IMG/VR virus record: IMGVR_UViG_3300020060_000007
Span: 1 to 42,720 of that record
DNA length: 42,720 nt
Source of the DNA: a virus
Direction: 5' to 3' (one strand)
This document shows, one piece after another, positions 7,595 to 15,974 of this stretch. Numbering within the stretch: position 1 is the stretch's first letter; every line of letters starts with the position of its first letter. Both the position numbers and the translations under genes were made by a program. A model generated the notes under the pieces. It was not told the origin of the DNA. It did no database searches and saw nothing but the letters and a program-made list of their open reading frames with translations.

Positions 7595-7912
7595 TCACTT
7601 GCCGTACTTCTCGCGGAGCTCGGTCTGGGAGAGTCCGCCTTCGCGGGTCTCCTCATCCGGAGCCCCGCGCAGGGCGGCGAACTTGGCCCACTCCTCGCGG
7701 GACGCGTTGCCCTTCGGAGCGCCATCGGCCTTCGGCTCAGAAGGCTGCTCGGTGTCAGCGACCTTCTTGACCATGCCCGACTCCCGCAACTGCTTCAGGT
7801 GATCCGGGTCCGCATTGGACGGGACCAGACCACCCTCATAGACGTGGTGCATGACCCCGTCTTCGTCCTTCACGATCACCAGCGCCGCAGTCACCTTGTC
7901 AGCCACGGTCAC
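7595..7912 (-). CDS. Small hypothetical protein after capsid gene
   Basis: A 105-aa protein from GTG 7912 (VTVADKVTAALVIVKDEDGV), overlapping the capsid stop by GTGA; GTG 7906 is an alternative. The N-terminal half reads HHVYEGGLVPSNADPDHLKQLRESGMVKKV, resembling a short domain seen in small proteins placed between capsid and adaptor in actinophages. The second half is charged, Pro/Ala/Glu-rich and probably disordered, and ends SQTELREKYGK. The role is unknown; a minor head protein or assembly factor is likely from position. Confidence 0.75.
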   Translation of the reverse strand: MTVADKVTAALVIVKDEDGVMHHVYEGGLVPSNADPDHLKQLRESGMVKKVADTEQPSEPKADGAPKGNASREEWAKFAALRGAPDEETREGGLSQTELREKYGK

Positions 7913-8835
7913 AAACCCGTGATCTTGCGACCGGCGGCCGGCTCGACAACGACAGGGACGGTGACACGACGGCAGCGCAGGCGCCACTCATCAGTCTTCT
8001 CCTCGCGGATCGTCTTGGCCTGCACGCCGACGCCGCCGGCGGACACGTAGCCAGGTCCGCCGAGATCCTCGTCAGCCATGCCACCGAGTTGAGTGGAGTC
8101 GAGCACAATCGCGACACCAGCGGTCGGGATGTTCGGGGACGACAGCCAGCGGAGACCGTTGATCACCGGGAACTGCCCGGTGAGGGCCGGGTTGTCGGCC
8201 GACTCCCGGGGGGTGTAGCCGGCGGCGACAAACTTCGTCATCGCATAGCCCCACGAGATGTCATCCACGACGATCGTGTCCGGCTCGTAACCCTGATTCA
8301 AGGCGAGGATGTTCTGCTTCGCGAGCATCACGCCCTCAAGGATCTGGGCGCCAGTGGCCGTTGCCCAGGCGACCGATCCCGGGGTGGCTGCGGTCGCCGT
8401 CACTGCAGAGGCGATCGCAGCCAGGGCAACGGAGTCGACGTACTTGACGTTCTGGTTCGCGAGCTTCAGGAACGCCCGCTCGACCGGATCCATCTTGCGA
8501 CGCTTGATCGACGCATCCGTGACCAGAGTGTCCTGGCCCCAGTTGACAGTCTTCGCCAGCGAAGCGGTGCCCGTGCCGGGGTTGACCAGCGGGTACTCGC
8601 CGCCGGGAGACACTGCGCGAGGGTTCTCGCCGGAGAAGATCGGCTCACCGGTCTCGTAGAGAACGGCGCCGCCTTCGACGTCGAAGCGGCCGGTCAGGAG
8701 AGCATCGGCGATGTACCGCTGCTCGAGGATGGTGCGCAGGCGGCGCGCGACCAGCGTGGGATTGCCGAGGAACCGGCTGACGGTGACCGCGTCACCGGAC
8801 AGAGTCGGCGCGGCGGGGGGATATGCGTAGGCCAT
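7909..8835 (-). CDS. Major capsid protein (HK97 fold)
   Basis: A 308-aa protein, MAYAYPPAAPTLSGDAVTVS onward. It matches HK97-fold capsid proteins of actinophages: N-terminal arm with FLGNPTLVARRLRTILEQRYIA, E-loop region SGENPRAVSPGGEYPLV, spine helix PVERAFLKLANQNVKYVDSVA, P-domain VMLAKQNILALNQGYEPDTIVVDD, and A-domain strands ending EWRLRCRRVTVPVVVEP. About 308 residues without a long N-terminal delta domain agrees with separate scaffolding, here probably the C-terminal part of the protease gene product (9213-10427). It forms the icosahedral shell. Confidence 0.93.
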   Translation of the reverse strand: MAYAYPPAAPTLSGDAVTVSRFLGNPTLVARRLRTILEQRYIADALLTGRFDVEGGAVLYETGEPIFSGENPRAVSPGGEYPLVNPGTGTASLAKTVNWGQDTLVTDASIKRRKMDPVERAFLKLANQNVKYVDSVALAAIASAVTATAATPGSVAWATATGAQILEGVMLAKQNILALNQGYEPDTIVVDDISWGYAMTKFVAAGYTPRESADNPALTGQFPVINGLRWLSSPNIPTAGVAIVLDSTQLGGMADEDLGGPGYVSAGGVGVQAKTIREEKTDEWRLRCRRVTVPVVVEPAAGRKITGL

Positions 8836-8847
8836 GTCAGGGGCTCC

Positions 8848-9210
8848 TTATCGAACCATCAGAACTTCGACGAGGGCAGTGTCAAGTGCCGTCGTCAGGG
8901 CGATGCCGACCTGCTGGCCGACCGTGCCGAGGCCGGTGGCCACGGTGCCAGCGGCACCGGTGATCACACCCGCGCCCGCAGTGATACCGCCCGAGGCGAC
9001 GATGCGCTGGACGCCGCCGCAGTGGACGAGGAACTTGTCGCCGTTCGCCGCGTCAGTCGCGGCCACGCCCACCCAGGCGGCGGTTGCCGCGCCAGCTGGG
9101 CCAACCGTTCCATCACCGGAGACCGCGACGACCTGGCCACCGGTGATGGTGGCGGAAGCGGTGCAGGTGATCGACTGGCCGGGCTTGAACAGCGGAAGGT
9201 ACTCAGCCAT
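8848..9210 (-). CDS. Head decoration/capsid stabilising protein
   Basis: A 120-aa protein, MAEYLPLFKPGQSITCTASA. The Gly/Ala/Thr-rich text (ATITGGQVVAVSGDGTVGPAG, VGVAATDAANGDKFLVHCGGV, GAGVITGAAGTVATG) is characteristic of DUF2190-type and lambda D-like decoration proteins, small beta barrels that bind the capsid surface at threefold axes. Its position directly upstream of the capsid gene is standard. Confidence 0.85.
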   Translation of the reverse strand: MAEYLPLFKPGQSITCTASATITGGQVVAVSGDGTVGPAGAATAAWVGVAATDAANGDKFLVHCGGVQRIVASGGITAGAGVITGAAGTVATGLGTVGQQVGIALTTALDTALVEVLMVR

Positions 9211-9212
9211 GA

Positions 9213-10427
9213 TCAGACCGCCTTCGGGGTGCCGTAGATGCTGTCGTAGAGCGTGTCATCGCCATCTTCGGCGACGTCACTCAGGGAACCGGTGTAGCCC
9301 TGCGGGCCGTCGACGGGGATGAGACCCTTTGCCAGGGAGGCCAGGGTCGCCTCCGCACCCGGGTCCTTCTCGAGGTTCTTCAGCCAGTCGGCCTTGCGGG
9401 CGAAGCTGATGCGGCCATCGCGAACCGCGGCGGTGACGACGGTCTCGCGGTGCTCGGCCTGCTGCTGGTCGCGGGCCTGTCGGCCGGCCAGAGCGTCAGC
9501 GCGGAGAGAGTTGAGGATCTCCTCGTCGACCGTCACCGTTCCCGGCGCGTCGGAAGTCTCCTCCTCCGCAGCCTCTTCCTCGACCTCTTCGGTCTCGGTC
9601 TCCTCGTCGGCCGGGGCCTCGGAGTTCTTCAGCACTGCATCGAGCTTGGCGGCGACATCCTCATCGCTTGCCTCGGCCTTGAGGCCAAGCCGCTCGCGCA
9701 GGTTCAAGGTGTCCGACATGAGGTCGGTTCCTTCCTGGTTGGTGGTCTCCGGCGGCTCGGCCGGAAGAATGGGGTCGGGCGCTGCTTCGCGGCCCGCGTA
9801 GTTGTAGAGATCGAGGTTGAACCGGTTCTTGACCTTGTCGCTCGCGGTCTTCCCCGGCTCGACCCGGTCAGCCAGACCAGCGGCCACGGCCTCCTTATCG
9901 GAGTACCAGGTCTCCGCCCGCATCGCGTCACGCCACTGCTTGACGGTGCCGCCAGCCTTGCCGGCATAGACGGAAGCGAGGTTCTCGCTGGACTTCGCCA
10001 GCAGGTCGGCCATCGCCTGCATGTCCTCGGCGTTGCCCATCACGATGCCGCTCGCGTCGTGAATCATCAGCTGAGCGTTCCGGCTCATGATCACCTCGTC
10101 GGCACCCATGGCAACCACGGAAGCGGCGGAAGCGGCGAGGCCATCGATGAACGCAGTGACCTTCGCCGGGTGGCGGCGGAGCGCGTTCAGCATCGTGATG
10201 CCCTCGAAGACCCGGCCGCCGGGCGAGTTGATCCGGAGGTGGATCTCCTCGGTGTCGATGGCCTGCAGGTCTTCGACGAACGTCTTCGCGGAGACACCGC
10301 CACCGAAGAACGGATCCTCGCCGATCTCGTCGTACAAGAGGATCTCGGTGGCTGAAGAGTCTGCTGCATTGCGGATCTTGTACTCACCGCGGCGGTTCAT
10401 CAACCGCGGAACACGTGTGTCATTCAC
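9213..10427 (-). CDS. ClpP-like head maturation protease fused to scaffold
   Basis: A 404-aa protein starting at GTG 10427, overlapping the portal stop by 8 nt. Residues about 25-195 form a ClpP-type serine protease: INSPGGRVFEGITML, DGLAASAASVVAMGAD with the likely nucleophile Ser100, and LMIHDASG with His123. From about residue 230 the protein turns into a charged coiled-coil region with a stretch of Glu (ETETEEVEEEAAEE) and ends like a scaffolding protein. The arrangement suggests the protease processes head proteins and the C-terminal part serves as scaffold within the prohead, later cleaved away. Confidence 0.92.
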   Translation of the reverse strand: MNDTRVPRLMNRRGEYKIRNAADSSATEILLYDEIGEDPFFGGGVSAKTFVEDLQAIDTEEIHLRINSPGGRVFEGITMLNALRRHPAKVTAFIDGLAASAASVVAMGADEVIMSRNAQLMIHDASGIVMGNAEDMQAMADLLAKSSENLASVYAGKAGGTVKQWRDAMRAETWYSDKEAVAAGLADRVEPGKTASDKVKNRFNLDLYNYAGREAAPDPILPAEPPETTNQEGTDLMSDTLNLRERLGLKAEASDEDVAAKLDAVLKNSEAPADEETETEEVEEEAAEEETSDAPGTVTVDEEILNSLRADALAGRQARDQQQAEHRETVVTAAVRDGRISFARKADWLKNLEKDPGAEATLASLAKGLIPVDGPQGYTGSLSDVAEDGDDTLYDSIYGTPKAV

Positions 10428-11652
10428 TGGGTACTCCCGGTCGAGGGTCCTTGGGCGGAAGGCCGAGGGTCTGGCGCATGGCCTCTTCCAGCGACTTGTC
10501 AGGCAGAAGGATCCCGGCGTCAGCGAGAAGCTTGATCGCGGCGGCGGTGGCCTGCTGCTGGGAGCCGATCTCCTGGAACCCGATCAACGGCGCGGGTTCG
10601 TTCTCACCCCACACCCAATCGACCATGTCTTCGACGACATGCTGCGTCGCTGTGTCCGCGATCTGCTGACCGAGAGCCTGCAGCGAGAGCGTGAAGAAGT
10701 CAGCGAACGTGGAACCGAGTGCCCAGCTACCTGTCTGGGTTCCCAAGTTCAAGAAGTGCGCCAGGACTGCGCGGGCGATCTGCTCATCGTGGTACCGGAT
10801 CACCGGCAGAGCGTCGGGCAGGGCCCCGGTGACGCCCATCAGTTCGAGTTCGGAACCGTTCGGGATCGCCGCGCCGGATGAGTCGCCGGCCCGGACGTCC
10901 TGGGCCAGCTGCTTGCCCGCAGCGAGATTCGTCTCATCAGGCGCAGCGGTGTACTTCGGGATGCCGAGGCCATTGCGCTCAATCGTCATCGTGTTGATGC
11001 GGAGCAGACGGTCCTTCAGTAACCAGTTCTTGTACGCCGGTCGCAGCAGTGAGATACCGGCCCAGTTGCCGCCCTCACGCTCGAACACGTACGCGACCAG
11101 TCGGTCGACGTCGATCTTCGCCGGACCAGATGTGTCCATGTGGCCGTGCTGCTCGATCGACTCCAGCCCGCCGTCGGCACCGACATTGAACCCGGAGATC
11201 GTCCGCGACGGGCGGAGGGACAGGCGCTTCAGGTGCGCTCGGCCCTGCTCGTCGAGACGGGCCTCCTGCTCGAAGAACGCATGCCCGAACGGCAGCATCA
11301 GCAGAGCAAGCCTGAGGTGTTCGTTCCAGGAGAACCTGTCCCGCGTGCGGCGCTTCGGCTTCGGCTCCTGCCCCTTGATCGGCAAACCCAGATCCGTCGA
11401 CACCCACTCGACAACCTCATCGCGGGCGCCGTTCGGCTCGATCCACCAGTCCGTGCGGAGGATCGGCAACACCACGGCCCGGAGGACCGAGCGGATCTGC
11501 GCATCCTGCCGGCGCATCTGGTCGAACACCGGCACCGAGTACGGCCACCGAAGCTCAGGGGTTGGGTCATCCTCGGTGCCAGGCGGAGTCCAGAAGTTCG
11601 CCTTCTCGTTCTGGTAGCCCTTGACGGTGGTCGGTACAGGGACTTCAGCCAT
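10420..11652 (-). CDS. Portal protein (DUF935-like)
   Basis: A 410-aa protein, MAEVPVPTTVKGYQNEKANF. It resembles the DUF935/Mu gp29-type portal family: VFDQMRRQDAQIRSVLRAVV, PILRTDWWIEPNG, the wing region LRLALLMLPFGHAFFEQ, stem and crown helices around ALGQQIADTATQHVVEDMVD. Twelve copies would form the packaging vertex ring that takes the terminase and later the adaptor. It lies between terminase and protease as usual. Length is typical for the family. Confidence 0.9.
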   Translation of the reverse strand: MAEVPVPTTVKGYQNEKANFWTPPGTEDDPTPELRWPYSVPVFDQMRRQDAQIRSVLRAVVLPILRTDWWIEPNGARDEVVEWVSTDLGLPIKGQEPKPKRRTRDRFSWNEHLRLALLMLPFGHAFFEQEARLDEQGRAHLKRLSLRPSRTISGFNVGADGGLESIEQHGHMDTSGPAKIDVDRLVAYVFEREGGNWAGISLLRPAYKNWLLKDRLLRINTMTIERNGLGIPKYTAAPDETNLAAGKQLAQDVRAGDSSGAAIPNGSELELMGVTGALPDALPVIRYHDEQIARAVLAHFLNLGTQTGSWALGSTFADFFTLSLQALGQQIADTATQHVVEDMVDWVWGENEPAPLIGFQEIGSQQQATAAAIKLLADAGILLPDKSLEEAMRQTLGLPPKDPRPGVPSE

Positions 11653-11663
11653 GACCCCACCTC

Positions 11664-13133
11664 TCAGAAGCTGGTAGACATCAACGAGTCGGACGACGGA
11701 GTGGAGCCGAGCGAGGTGGGCGGTGGCGGTGGGACCTTCACCTCAGGCGGTAGTGACACCGCGTGGGCGGCGAGCGTGGCGGCCTCGAGAGTGGAGATGT
11801 CCGACGTCGACACCTTCCGCCCCCACGCCCACCGGTCAGAGACCAGCCGACGCACAGCACCAGCGACCGCGATCTCGAGTTCGGGGTAGGTCGCGTGCCG
11901 GATCTTCCGCTCGCGCACCAGGTCGAGGATCGACGCGCAGGCATCGAGGACACCTGCCGTGTCGAGGATCGTCAGCCTGACCCCGGCGCGCTCGAGGTGC
12001 GGGATCAGCGGGGCCGCAGGGCCGCGCTTGTCGATCACTACCTCGACGTTGTGTTGCGTCTGCAGTTGGACGGTCCGGTCGACCATCCAGGTCGTGCCCG
12101 GTCCATGCTGCAGTGGCTTCAGGTGAATCACCCGACCGTCGTGCGCCGCTGCCGTGATCGCGCCGTGAGTCTGGTCCATCGACGCGGCGAGGCCAATTGC
12201 GCCCATCGGTACACCCTGAGGCGGATCACCGGCGCACGCTTCCCAGTTGCCGGGGCCGAACGCCGCATCAGCGGTGCCCGGTTCATCCCACCAGCCGAGG
12301 AACTCCCGGATGAACTCCTCCGGGGGCATCTCGTCGCGGAAGTCCTTGAGGCGTTCCATCGTGATGCGCCGCCCGAGAGCTGGGTTCGCCTCAGTCAGTA
12401 GATCCAGCCGGTCGGCCACGCACCCGATGACACCAAGCTCATGGTTGCAAGCGGGGTCTTCACATTCCGCCACCGGAGCGCACCACTCGAAGTACGCCGA
12501 GCGAGGATGCCCGCCGGCCCGACCGCGGTCACGGATCCTGCGTAGCACCGCTGAGTTGACGAAGCCGGCTGAAGATCCGTACCGAACCTGCGCGCCCTTG
12601 CGGGTCGCGAGGATCGGAAGCAGAGCGCCGGTCTCTGCGGGCTGCAGGAACAGCGCCTCGTCCCAGGTGATCTTGTCACCCGTGATGCCTCGACCGCCGC
12701 CCTTAGAGCGGGCGTGGAACTCGATGCGTTCACCGGACAGGAGTTCGATCGACTCGTTCCCGTTCGCGGTGCGCGGCTTGCGGCACCGCTTGCGGAAGTC
12801 GTCGTTGCCCTCGATCAGCTGGCACATGTGCTCGAACGTGGCTCGCGCCGTGTCGAACAGGTGAGCCGTCCACGCGTGCAACGGCTCACCCAGCACGAAC
12901 ACATCCGTGAGAGCCGCGATCTCGAGAGTCGCGGTCTTCAGGTTCTGCCTCGGAGCTATGGCGGTCACAGAGAAGCAGGCAGGTTCGCCCGATTCGTTCT
13001 CCGCGAAGATCGCATCCAGGATCATCCGCTGCTCGGCGTCCATGACCATGCCGAGTTGCTCGCCTACATCAGCGGCCAGATCCCCGAAAGTTTCCTTGTA
13101 CTCGGGGACCCACTTGTACCGCGGCTCACGCAC
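11664..13133 (-). CDS. Terminase large subunit
   Basis: A 489-aa packaging motor. The ATPase domain has a Walker A-like loop AIAPRQNLKT (residues about 59-67, the degenerate form common in actinophages) and Walker B ITWDEA with Asp158 and Glu159. The C-terminal nuclease domain follows, with acidic positions around AASMDQTHG and EVVIDKRG. It cuts and translocates concatemeric DNA into proheads through the portal. The start ATG 13133 overlaps the small subunit-like gene by 8 nt. The protein ends in a Pro-rich tail (KVPPPPPTSLG). Confidence 0.94.
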   Translation of the reverse strand: MREPRYKWVPEYKETFGDLAADVGEQLGMVMDAEQRMILDAIFAENESGEPACFSVTAIAPRQNLKTATLEIAALTDVFVLGEPLHAWTAHLFDTARATFEHMCQLIEGNDDFRKRCRKPRTANGNESIELLSGERIEFHARSKGGGRGITGDKITWDEALFLQPAETGALLPILATRKGAQVRYGSSAGFVNSAVLRRIRDRGRAGGHPRSAYFEWCAPVAECEDPACNHELGVIGCVADRLDLLTEANPALGRRITMERLKDFRDEMPPEEFIREFLGWWDEPGTADAAFGPGNWEACAGDPPQGVPMGAIGLAASMDQTHGAITAAAHDGRVIHLKPLQHGPGTTWMVDRTVQLQTQHNVEVVIDKRGPAAPLIPHLERAGVRLTILDTAGVLDACASILDLVRERKIRHATYPELEIAVAGAVRRLVSDRWAWGRKVSTSDISTLEAATLAAHAVSLPPEVKVPPPPPTSLGSTPSSDSLMSTSF

Positions 13134-13554
13134 CGCGCTGCGCCCGACGCTCGGCCAGTTGATCTTTGGCCCGATCCAGCGGAGACGCCGCGGACTTCAC
13201 GTCCGCAGTGGCCGAAGTCTTGGTGGCCTCGAGTTGCTTCACCAGCGACGCCAGGCCGGCACCGGTATCGCGGCCGATGTCCACCCGGCGGGCCAGAGTC
13301 AGCGCGGCCTGACCCAGCGTCGTATTGTCACGCTCCGCAGTTTTAAGCTCGGCGAGCAGCGCCGACTCGACCGGGCCTTGCTCGATTTCCCGGGCTGAGA
13401 CCGGAAGGGCGATCAGACCCCAATCACCCTTAGTGAGGTCGGGGGCTTTGACTACGCCACGCGATGCGCGCTTGCGGCAGGTACCTGAGCAATACTTCGA
13501 TGCTGGCCGCTTGGCCTCGTAGGTGTCGCCGCAGATGTCACACGGACGTTCCAT
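13126..13554 (-). CDS. Zinc-ribbon protein, possible terminase small subunit
   Basis: A 142-aa protein from ATG 13554 with the ribosome site GGGAGGT five bases upstream. The N-terminus has four cysteines in a ribbon (CDICGDTYEAKRPASKYCSGTC). The remainder is helical and charged (SALLAELKTAERDNTTLGQA, GLASLVKQLEATKTSA, KDQLAERRAQRGA), similar to terminase small subunit C-termini that form rings and recognise DNA. Position immediately before the large subunit with an 8-nt overlap supports this, but the zinc ribbon is not typical and I mark the role as probable only. Confidence 0.65.
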   Translation of the reverse strand: MERPCDICGDTYEAKRPASKYCSGTCRKRASRGVVKAPDLTKGDWGLIALPVSAREIEQGPVESALLAELKTAERDNTTLGQAALTLARRVDIGRDTGAGLASLVKQLEATKTSATADVKSAASPLDRAKDQLAERRAQRGA

Positions 13555-13564
13555 CTCGACCTCC

Positions 13565-14020
13565 CTACGCAGCGACCCGCAGAGCCGGAGCGGCAGGGCG
13601 GCACTCCTCGCACCACATGCGCGGTCGCCCGCGCCCTGACGGCACGATCTCGGTACCGCAGGTTCGGCATGGTCGAGGCTGCGGCTTGGACGGCTGCGGC
13701 TTGAGGACTCGCGCCGGCTTGGGGGGCTTGGCTTTCTTCGCCCTGATCGGCTTGGGAACGACATCCGGATCTTCGGCCCACAGGGTGGGCTGTCCGACGA
13801 AGTCACTGCCGTCGTTCGGGCGCTTCTGGTTGCAGAGGCGGCAGATGATCCGCACATTGCCGACCGTGTGGGGCTGGAACTCAGCACCGCAGAACCCGCA
13901 CGGACACGGCGGGATCCGACGGCAAGGTCGGCAACGCGCCCTTCCCGCAGGGAGGGATGTCGCGCCTCGCCACAGCATCTTGCCGCAACCAGCGCAAGGG
14001 AGATCGGGACGATTCGGCAT
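13565..14020 (-). CDS. Protein with three to four CxxC zinc ribbons
   Basis: A 151-aa protein beginning MPNRPDLPCAGCGKMLWRGA. Several paired cysteines are visible: CAGCG, CRPC, PCGFCG, ICRLC, CRTCG and WCEEC, with a basic Lys/Pro linker (KKAKPPKPARVLKPQPSKPQ). The layout implies several zinc-binding modules, probably for nucleic acid or protein contacts. It is the first gene after the hairpin at 14039-14073 and precedes the terminase genes. Function is unknown; a packaging or late-expression factor is possible from position. Confidence 0.7.
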   Translation of the reverse strand: MPNRPDLPCAGCGKMLWRGATSLPAGRARCRPCRRIPPCPCGFCGAEFQPHTVGNVRIICRLCNQKRPNDGSDFVGQPTLWAEDPDVVPKPIRAKKAKPPKPARVLKPQPSKPQPRPCRTCGTEIVPSGRGRPRMWCEECRPAAPALRVAA

Positions 14021-14038
14021 CTTGGCTCCAAGGAATGC

Positions 14039-14073
14039 GAAAGCCCCGACGCCTTGGAAACGTCGGGGCTTTC
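14039..14073. terminator. 13-bp perfect hairpin before the late operon
   Basis: GAAAGCCCCGACG at 14039-14051 pairs perfectly with CGTCGGGGCTTTC at 14061-14073 across a 9-base loop. The stem ends in a short A/T run on each side, giving modest U tracts in both directions. It lies 19 bp upstream of the first late gene start (14020), so leftward transcripts from the early region should stop here unless modified. Confidence 0.8.
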
Positions 14074-14227
14074 TAACCCGCGGTGATCAAGCCGGGGTTG
14101 CTAACTGATAGTAGTCACGGGACACAGAATGACTACGGAGGGAGATTGACGGCGCGGAGGTCAAACGGTCGATCGACATCGCCAGATTTTCTGACGGCGC
14201 CGATCGGTCACGCTTCACGTCACGCGT
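14074..14227 (-). promoter_or_regulatory. Non-coding stretch between early and late genes
   Basis: About 150 bases without a convincing gene. On the minus strand I see TTGACC near 14145 and TACTAT near 14110 without good spacing, plus TGACGGCGC twice on the plus strand about 40 bp apart. A late promoter may lie here, but its transcript would have to cross the hairpin at 14039-14073. Low confidence for any specific element. Confidence 0.3.
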
Positions 14228-14491
14228 TCACCATTCGCGGTATGTCATCGAACGGTTCGCGTTCATCAGTGCGGCACCCGCGCTGCGATTGCATTCAGGG
14301 TGTTCCGGTCCCATGTACTTCGACCGGTCGTGGTCGTCATGACCCAGGTCCCATGCGTCACCAGGTCTGATGGGCTTGCCGCATCGCCAACAGTCAGCGG
14401 CACCGGCATCTACAACCTTCTGATACTCGGCACGCTTCAGTTGGTGCGCGTTGCCGTACCCGCGCTCCGTCGTGTTGCCTCGGTCAGCCAC
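14228..14491 (-). CDS. HNH endonuclease
   Basis: An 87-aa protein from GTG 14491 (VADRGNTTERGYGNAHQ), overlapping the upstream gene stop by 8 nt. The HNH module is visible: CWRCGKPI for the first zinc pair, WDLGHDDHDRSKYMG with the central His/Asp, and HPECNRSAG with Asn and the second zinc pair. It is a minimal HNH nuclease, either a homing-type enzyme or a packaging helper; HNH genes near terminase often assist cos cleavage. Here two genes separate it from the terminase, so that role is possible but not shown. Confidence 0.85.
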   Translation of the reverse strand: MADRGNTTERGYGNAHQLKRAEYQKVVDAGAADCWRCGKPIRPGDAWDLGHDDHDRSKYMGPEHPECNRSAGAALMNANRSMTYREW

Positions 14492-14636
14492 GGCGCACCC
14501 ACGTATCGAGGGCTGCAATCAGCCAACGACGACGCGCCAGTACCTGACAGCGTCCGACCGCTGCATCATCACCGAGTAGTGCGATCTCAGCGTTGCGTGC
14601 GTACTGGTCATCGAGGTACTCGAGTGCGTCAGCCAT
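14484..14636 (-). CDS. 50-aa hypothetical protein
   Basis: Encodes MADALEYLDDQYARNAEIAL onward to TWVRRG (50 aa). Start ATG 14636 overlaps the stop of the preceding small gene by 8 nt, and its own stop overlaps the HNH start by 8 nt; this repeated overlap pattern is the main support. The text is helical with a Cys (GRCQVLARRRWLIAALD). No family recognised. Confidence 0.6.
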   Translation of the reverse strand: MADALEYLDDQYARNAEIALLGDDAAVGRCQVLARRRWLIAALDTWVRRG

Positions 14637-14763
14637 GCCACCACGCCTTGAGTCTGGTCAGCCATCCCTGCTTGGTGCGGGCGTGGCGGGCTGCAGGTAG
14701 GGGTGGGAGATAGCCGGCGAAGTAGGACTCGGGGTCAGCAGCGAAGCGGACAGACCTTGGCAT
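14629..14763 (-). CDS. 44-aa basic hypothetical protein
   Basis: Encodes MPRSVRFAADPESYFAGYLP to LKAWWHG (44 aa). It is basic and aromatic at the C-terminus (KQGWLTRLKAWWHG). The 8-nt overlap with the next ATG (14636) matches the coupling used by its neighbours. No recognised function. Confidence 0.6.
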   Translation of the reverse strand: MPRSVRFAADPESYFAGYLPPLPAARHARTKQGWLTRLKAWWHG

Positions 14764-14775
14764 CTGACACCTACC

Positions 14776-15180
14776 TCAGGGCTGGCACTCCGGTGTCATG
14801 CATCGGGTGATGGTGGATCCGCTACTCACGCCACGCTCACTCAGTGAGTGGATCGGCACCTCGATGCGGGCAGGTAGTGAGCAACGCACGCACCACAGCC
14901 CGGTGGTCGGTTCACCCAGTAGGACGTACACCGCAGCAGCGGGCAGTGAGCCAGCGTTGTACTCACCCATGCCTGCGGTACCGCTTGCGCCAGGCGAGAC
15001 CGGCAACGACATGCGCGTCGGTGACACACTCGGCCAGAAGGCCTGCGCCGCCTTAGCGCCTGCCTCCTCCACGATCGCCATGAATGGATCGACTGGGACC
15101 CTCGTGCCGCCAAAGCAGGCCACACCGGATTGGCGGCCTGGGTCGATCCAGATGCAGGAGTCCAGATCACGGTCACCCAT
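14776..15180 (-). CDS. Hypothetical protein with C-terminal zinc-finger-like cysteines
   Basis: A 134-aa protein from ATG 15180 (MGDRDLDSCIWIDPGRQSGV), which overlaps the upstream small gene by 8 nt. Four cysteines near the C-terminus, CVRC about 35 residues before CMTPEC, could bind zinc. The middle is Ala/Pro/Gly-rich (PVDPFMAIVEEAGAKAAQAF). No known family. It belongs to the early leftward operon. Confidence 0.65.
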   Translation of the reverse strand: MGDRDLDSCIWIDPGRQSGVACFGGTRVPVDPFMAIVEEAGAKAAQAFWPSVSPTRMSLPVSPGASGTAGMGEYNAGSLPAAAVYVLLGEPTTGLWCVRCSLPARIEVPIHSLSERGVSSGSTITRCMTPECQP

Positions 15181-15325
15181 GGCTGATCTCCAACCGTTGA
15201 TCAAGCAACAGGTCGATGTCGTGCTGGAGTACGGCACGCTCACTCAGGTCCACGGTGTCTGCGAGTAGTAGGCGCTTGGTGTTGATCTGCCCGTCGAGGG
15301 AGGCGGTCATACCTGGCATGGGCAT
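15173..15325 (-). CDS. 50-aa hypothetical protein
   Basis: Encodes MPMPGMTASLDGQINTKRLL to LEISHG (50 aa). ATG 15325 has AGAGGGG a few bases upstream; in-frame ATGs at 15319 and 15310 are alternatives. It is one predicted long helix with many Leu and Asp (SERAVLQHDIDLLLDQRLE). The stop overlaps the next start by 8 nt. Confidence 0.6.
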   Translation of the reverse strand: MPMPGMTASLDGQINTKRLLLADTVDLSERAVLQHDIDLLLDQRLEISHG

Positions 15326-15342
15326 GGTCACCCCTCTGCTGG

Positions 15343-15951
15343 TTACGCGCCCTCAGCCTGGGGTTCCTCGTCATCGAACGGGCCGTACATCTGGGCCCGG
15401 ATGACCTCGGATCGGGTAGGTCTGATGGGTCGGGAGTTCGCTATCCGTGGCGGCTGGATGGATCGCCACTCAGCTTCACGGTAGGCAGCCTCTTCGGCGT
15501 GCCGCTTGTCCTCGGTCAGTTGGACATCCCGCATGTACTCCAGCACCTGGGGCGTCCGCGCGTACCACTCACGACCTGCCACCAGGGACTGCCTCAGGGT
15601 GCGGTGTAGGTCGCGCTCATCGGCCCTGCTTGCTGGGTAGGTCACCACCATGCGCGCGTGCGGTGGGTAGGACCTAAGGCGCTTCTCAAGGTTCGCGGTC
15701 CAGCCGACCTTGATCTTGTCGTCCAGCGTGAGGAAGTAGATCCATCCGGGTTCGAGGCTGCCTTGCGTGCGTCGCTTGCGCTCATCCGCCTGCCGGGCAG
15801 TACGGGCGGCGACGCTCTCGGTCGTGATGGCTGAGCCGGCGGATTCGAGATGCTTGGTCTGCACGCGCTCCCAGATCTGCAGCGAGTGTTGCCAGCAGAC
15901 GAGGGCGTCTTCCGCGATCGGGAAGATGCATCCAGGGATGGGGCATCGCAT
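15343..15951 (-). CDS. T5orf172 (GIY-YIG-like) domain nuclease
   Basis: A 202-aa protein. N-terminal cysteines (MRCPIPGCIFPIAEDALVCW) may bind zinc. Residues about 69-130 fit the T5orf172 domain, a relative of GIY-YIG nucleases: GWIYFLTLDDKIKVGWTANL, KRLRSYPPHARMVVTYPASR, then DLHRTLRQSLVAGREWYART. The C-terminus is charged and helical. Such genes are often free-standing mobile endonucleases. ATG 15951 has GGAGG about ten bases upstream, and a likely promoter precedes it. Confidence 0.85.
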   Translation of the reverse strand: MRCPIPGCIFPIAEDALVCWQHSLQIWERVQTKHLESAGSAITTESVAARTARQADERKRRTQGSLEPGWIYFLTLDDKIKVGWTANLEKRLRSYPPHARMVVTYPASRADERDLHRTLRQSLVAGREWYARTPQVLEYMRDVQLTEDKRHAEEAAYREAEWRSIQPPRIANSRPIRPTRSEVIRAQMYGPFDDEEPQAEGA

Positions 15952-15974
15952 AGGTAGGCAGACCTCCGGTGCTG

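Noticed and set aside
6188-8050. Plus-strand open frame of 620 codons
   Set aside because: It runs opposite to several well-recognised head genes and has shadow-like composition (Arg, Gly, Asp, His), so length alone is a GC effect.
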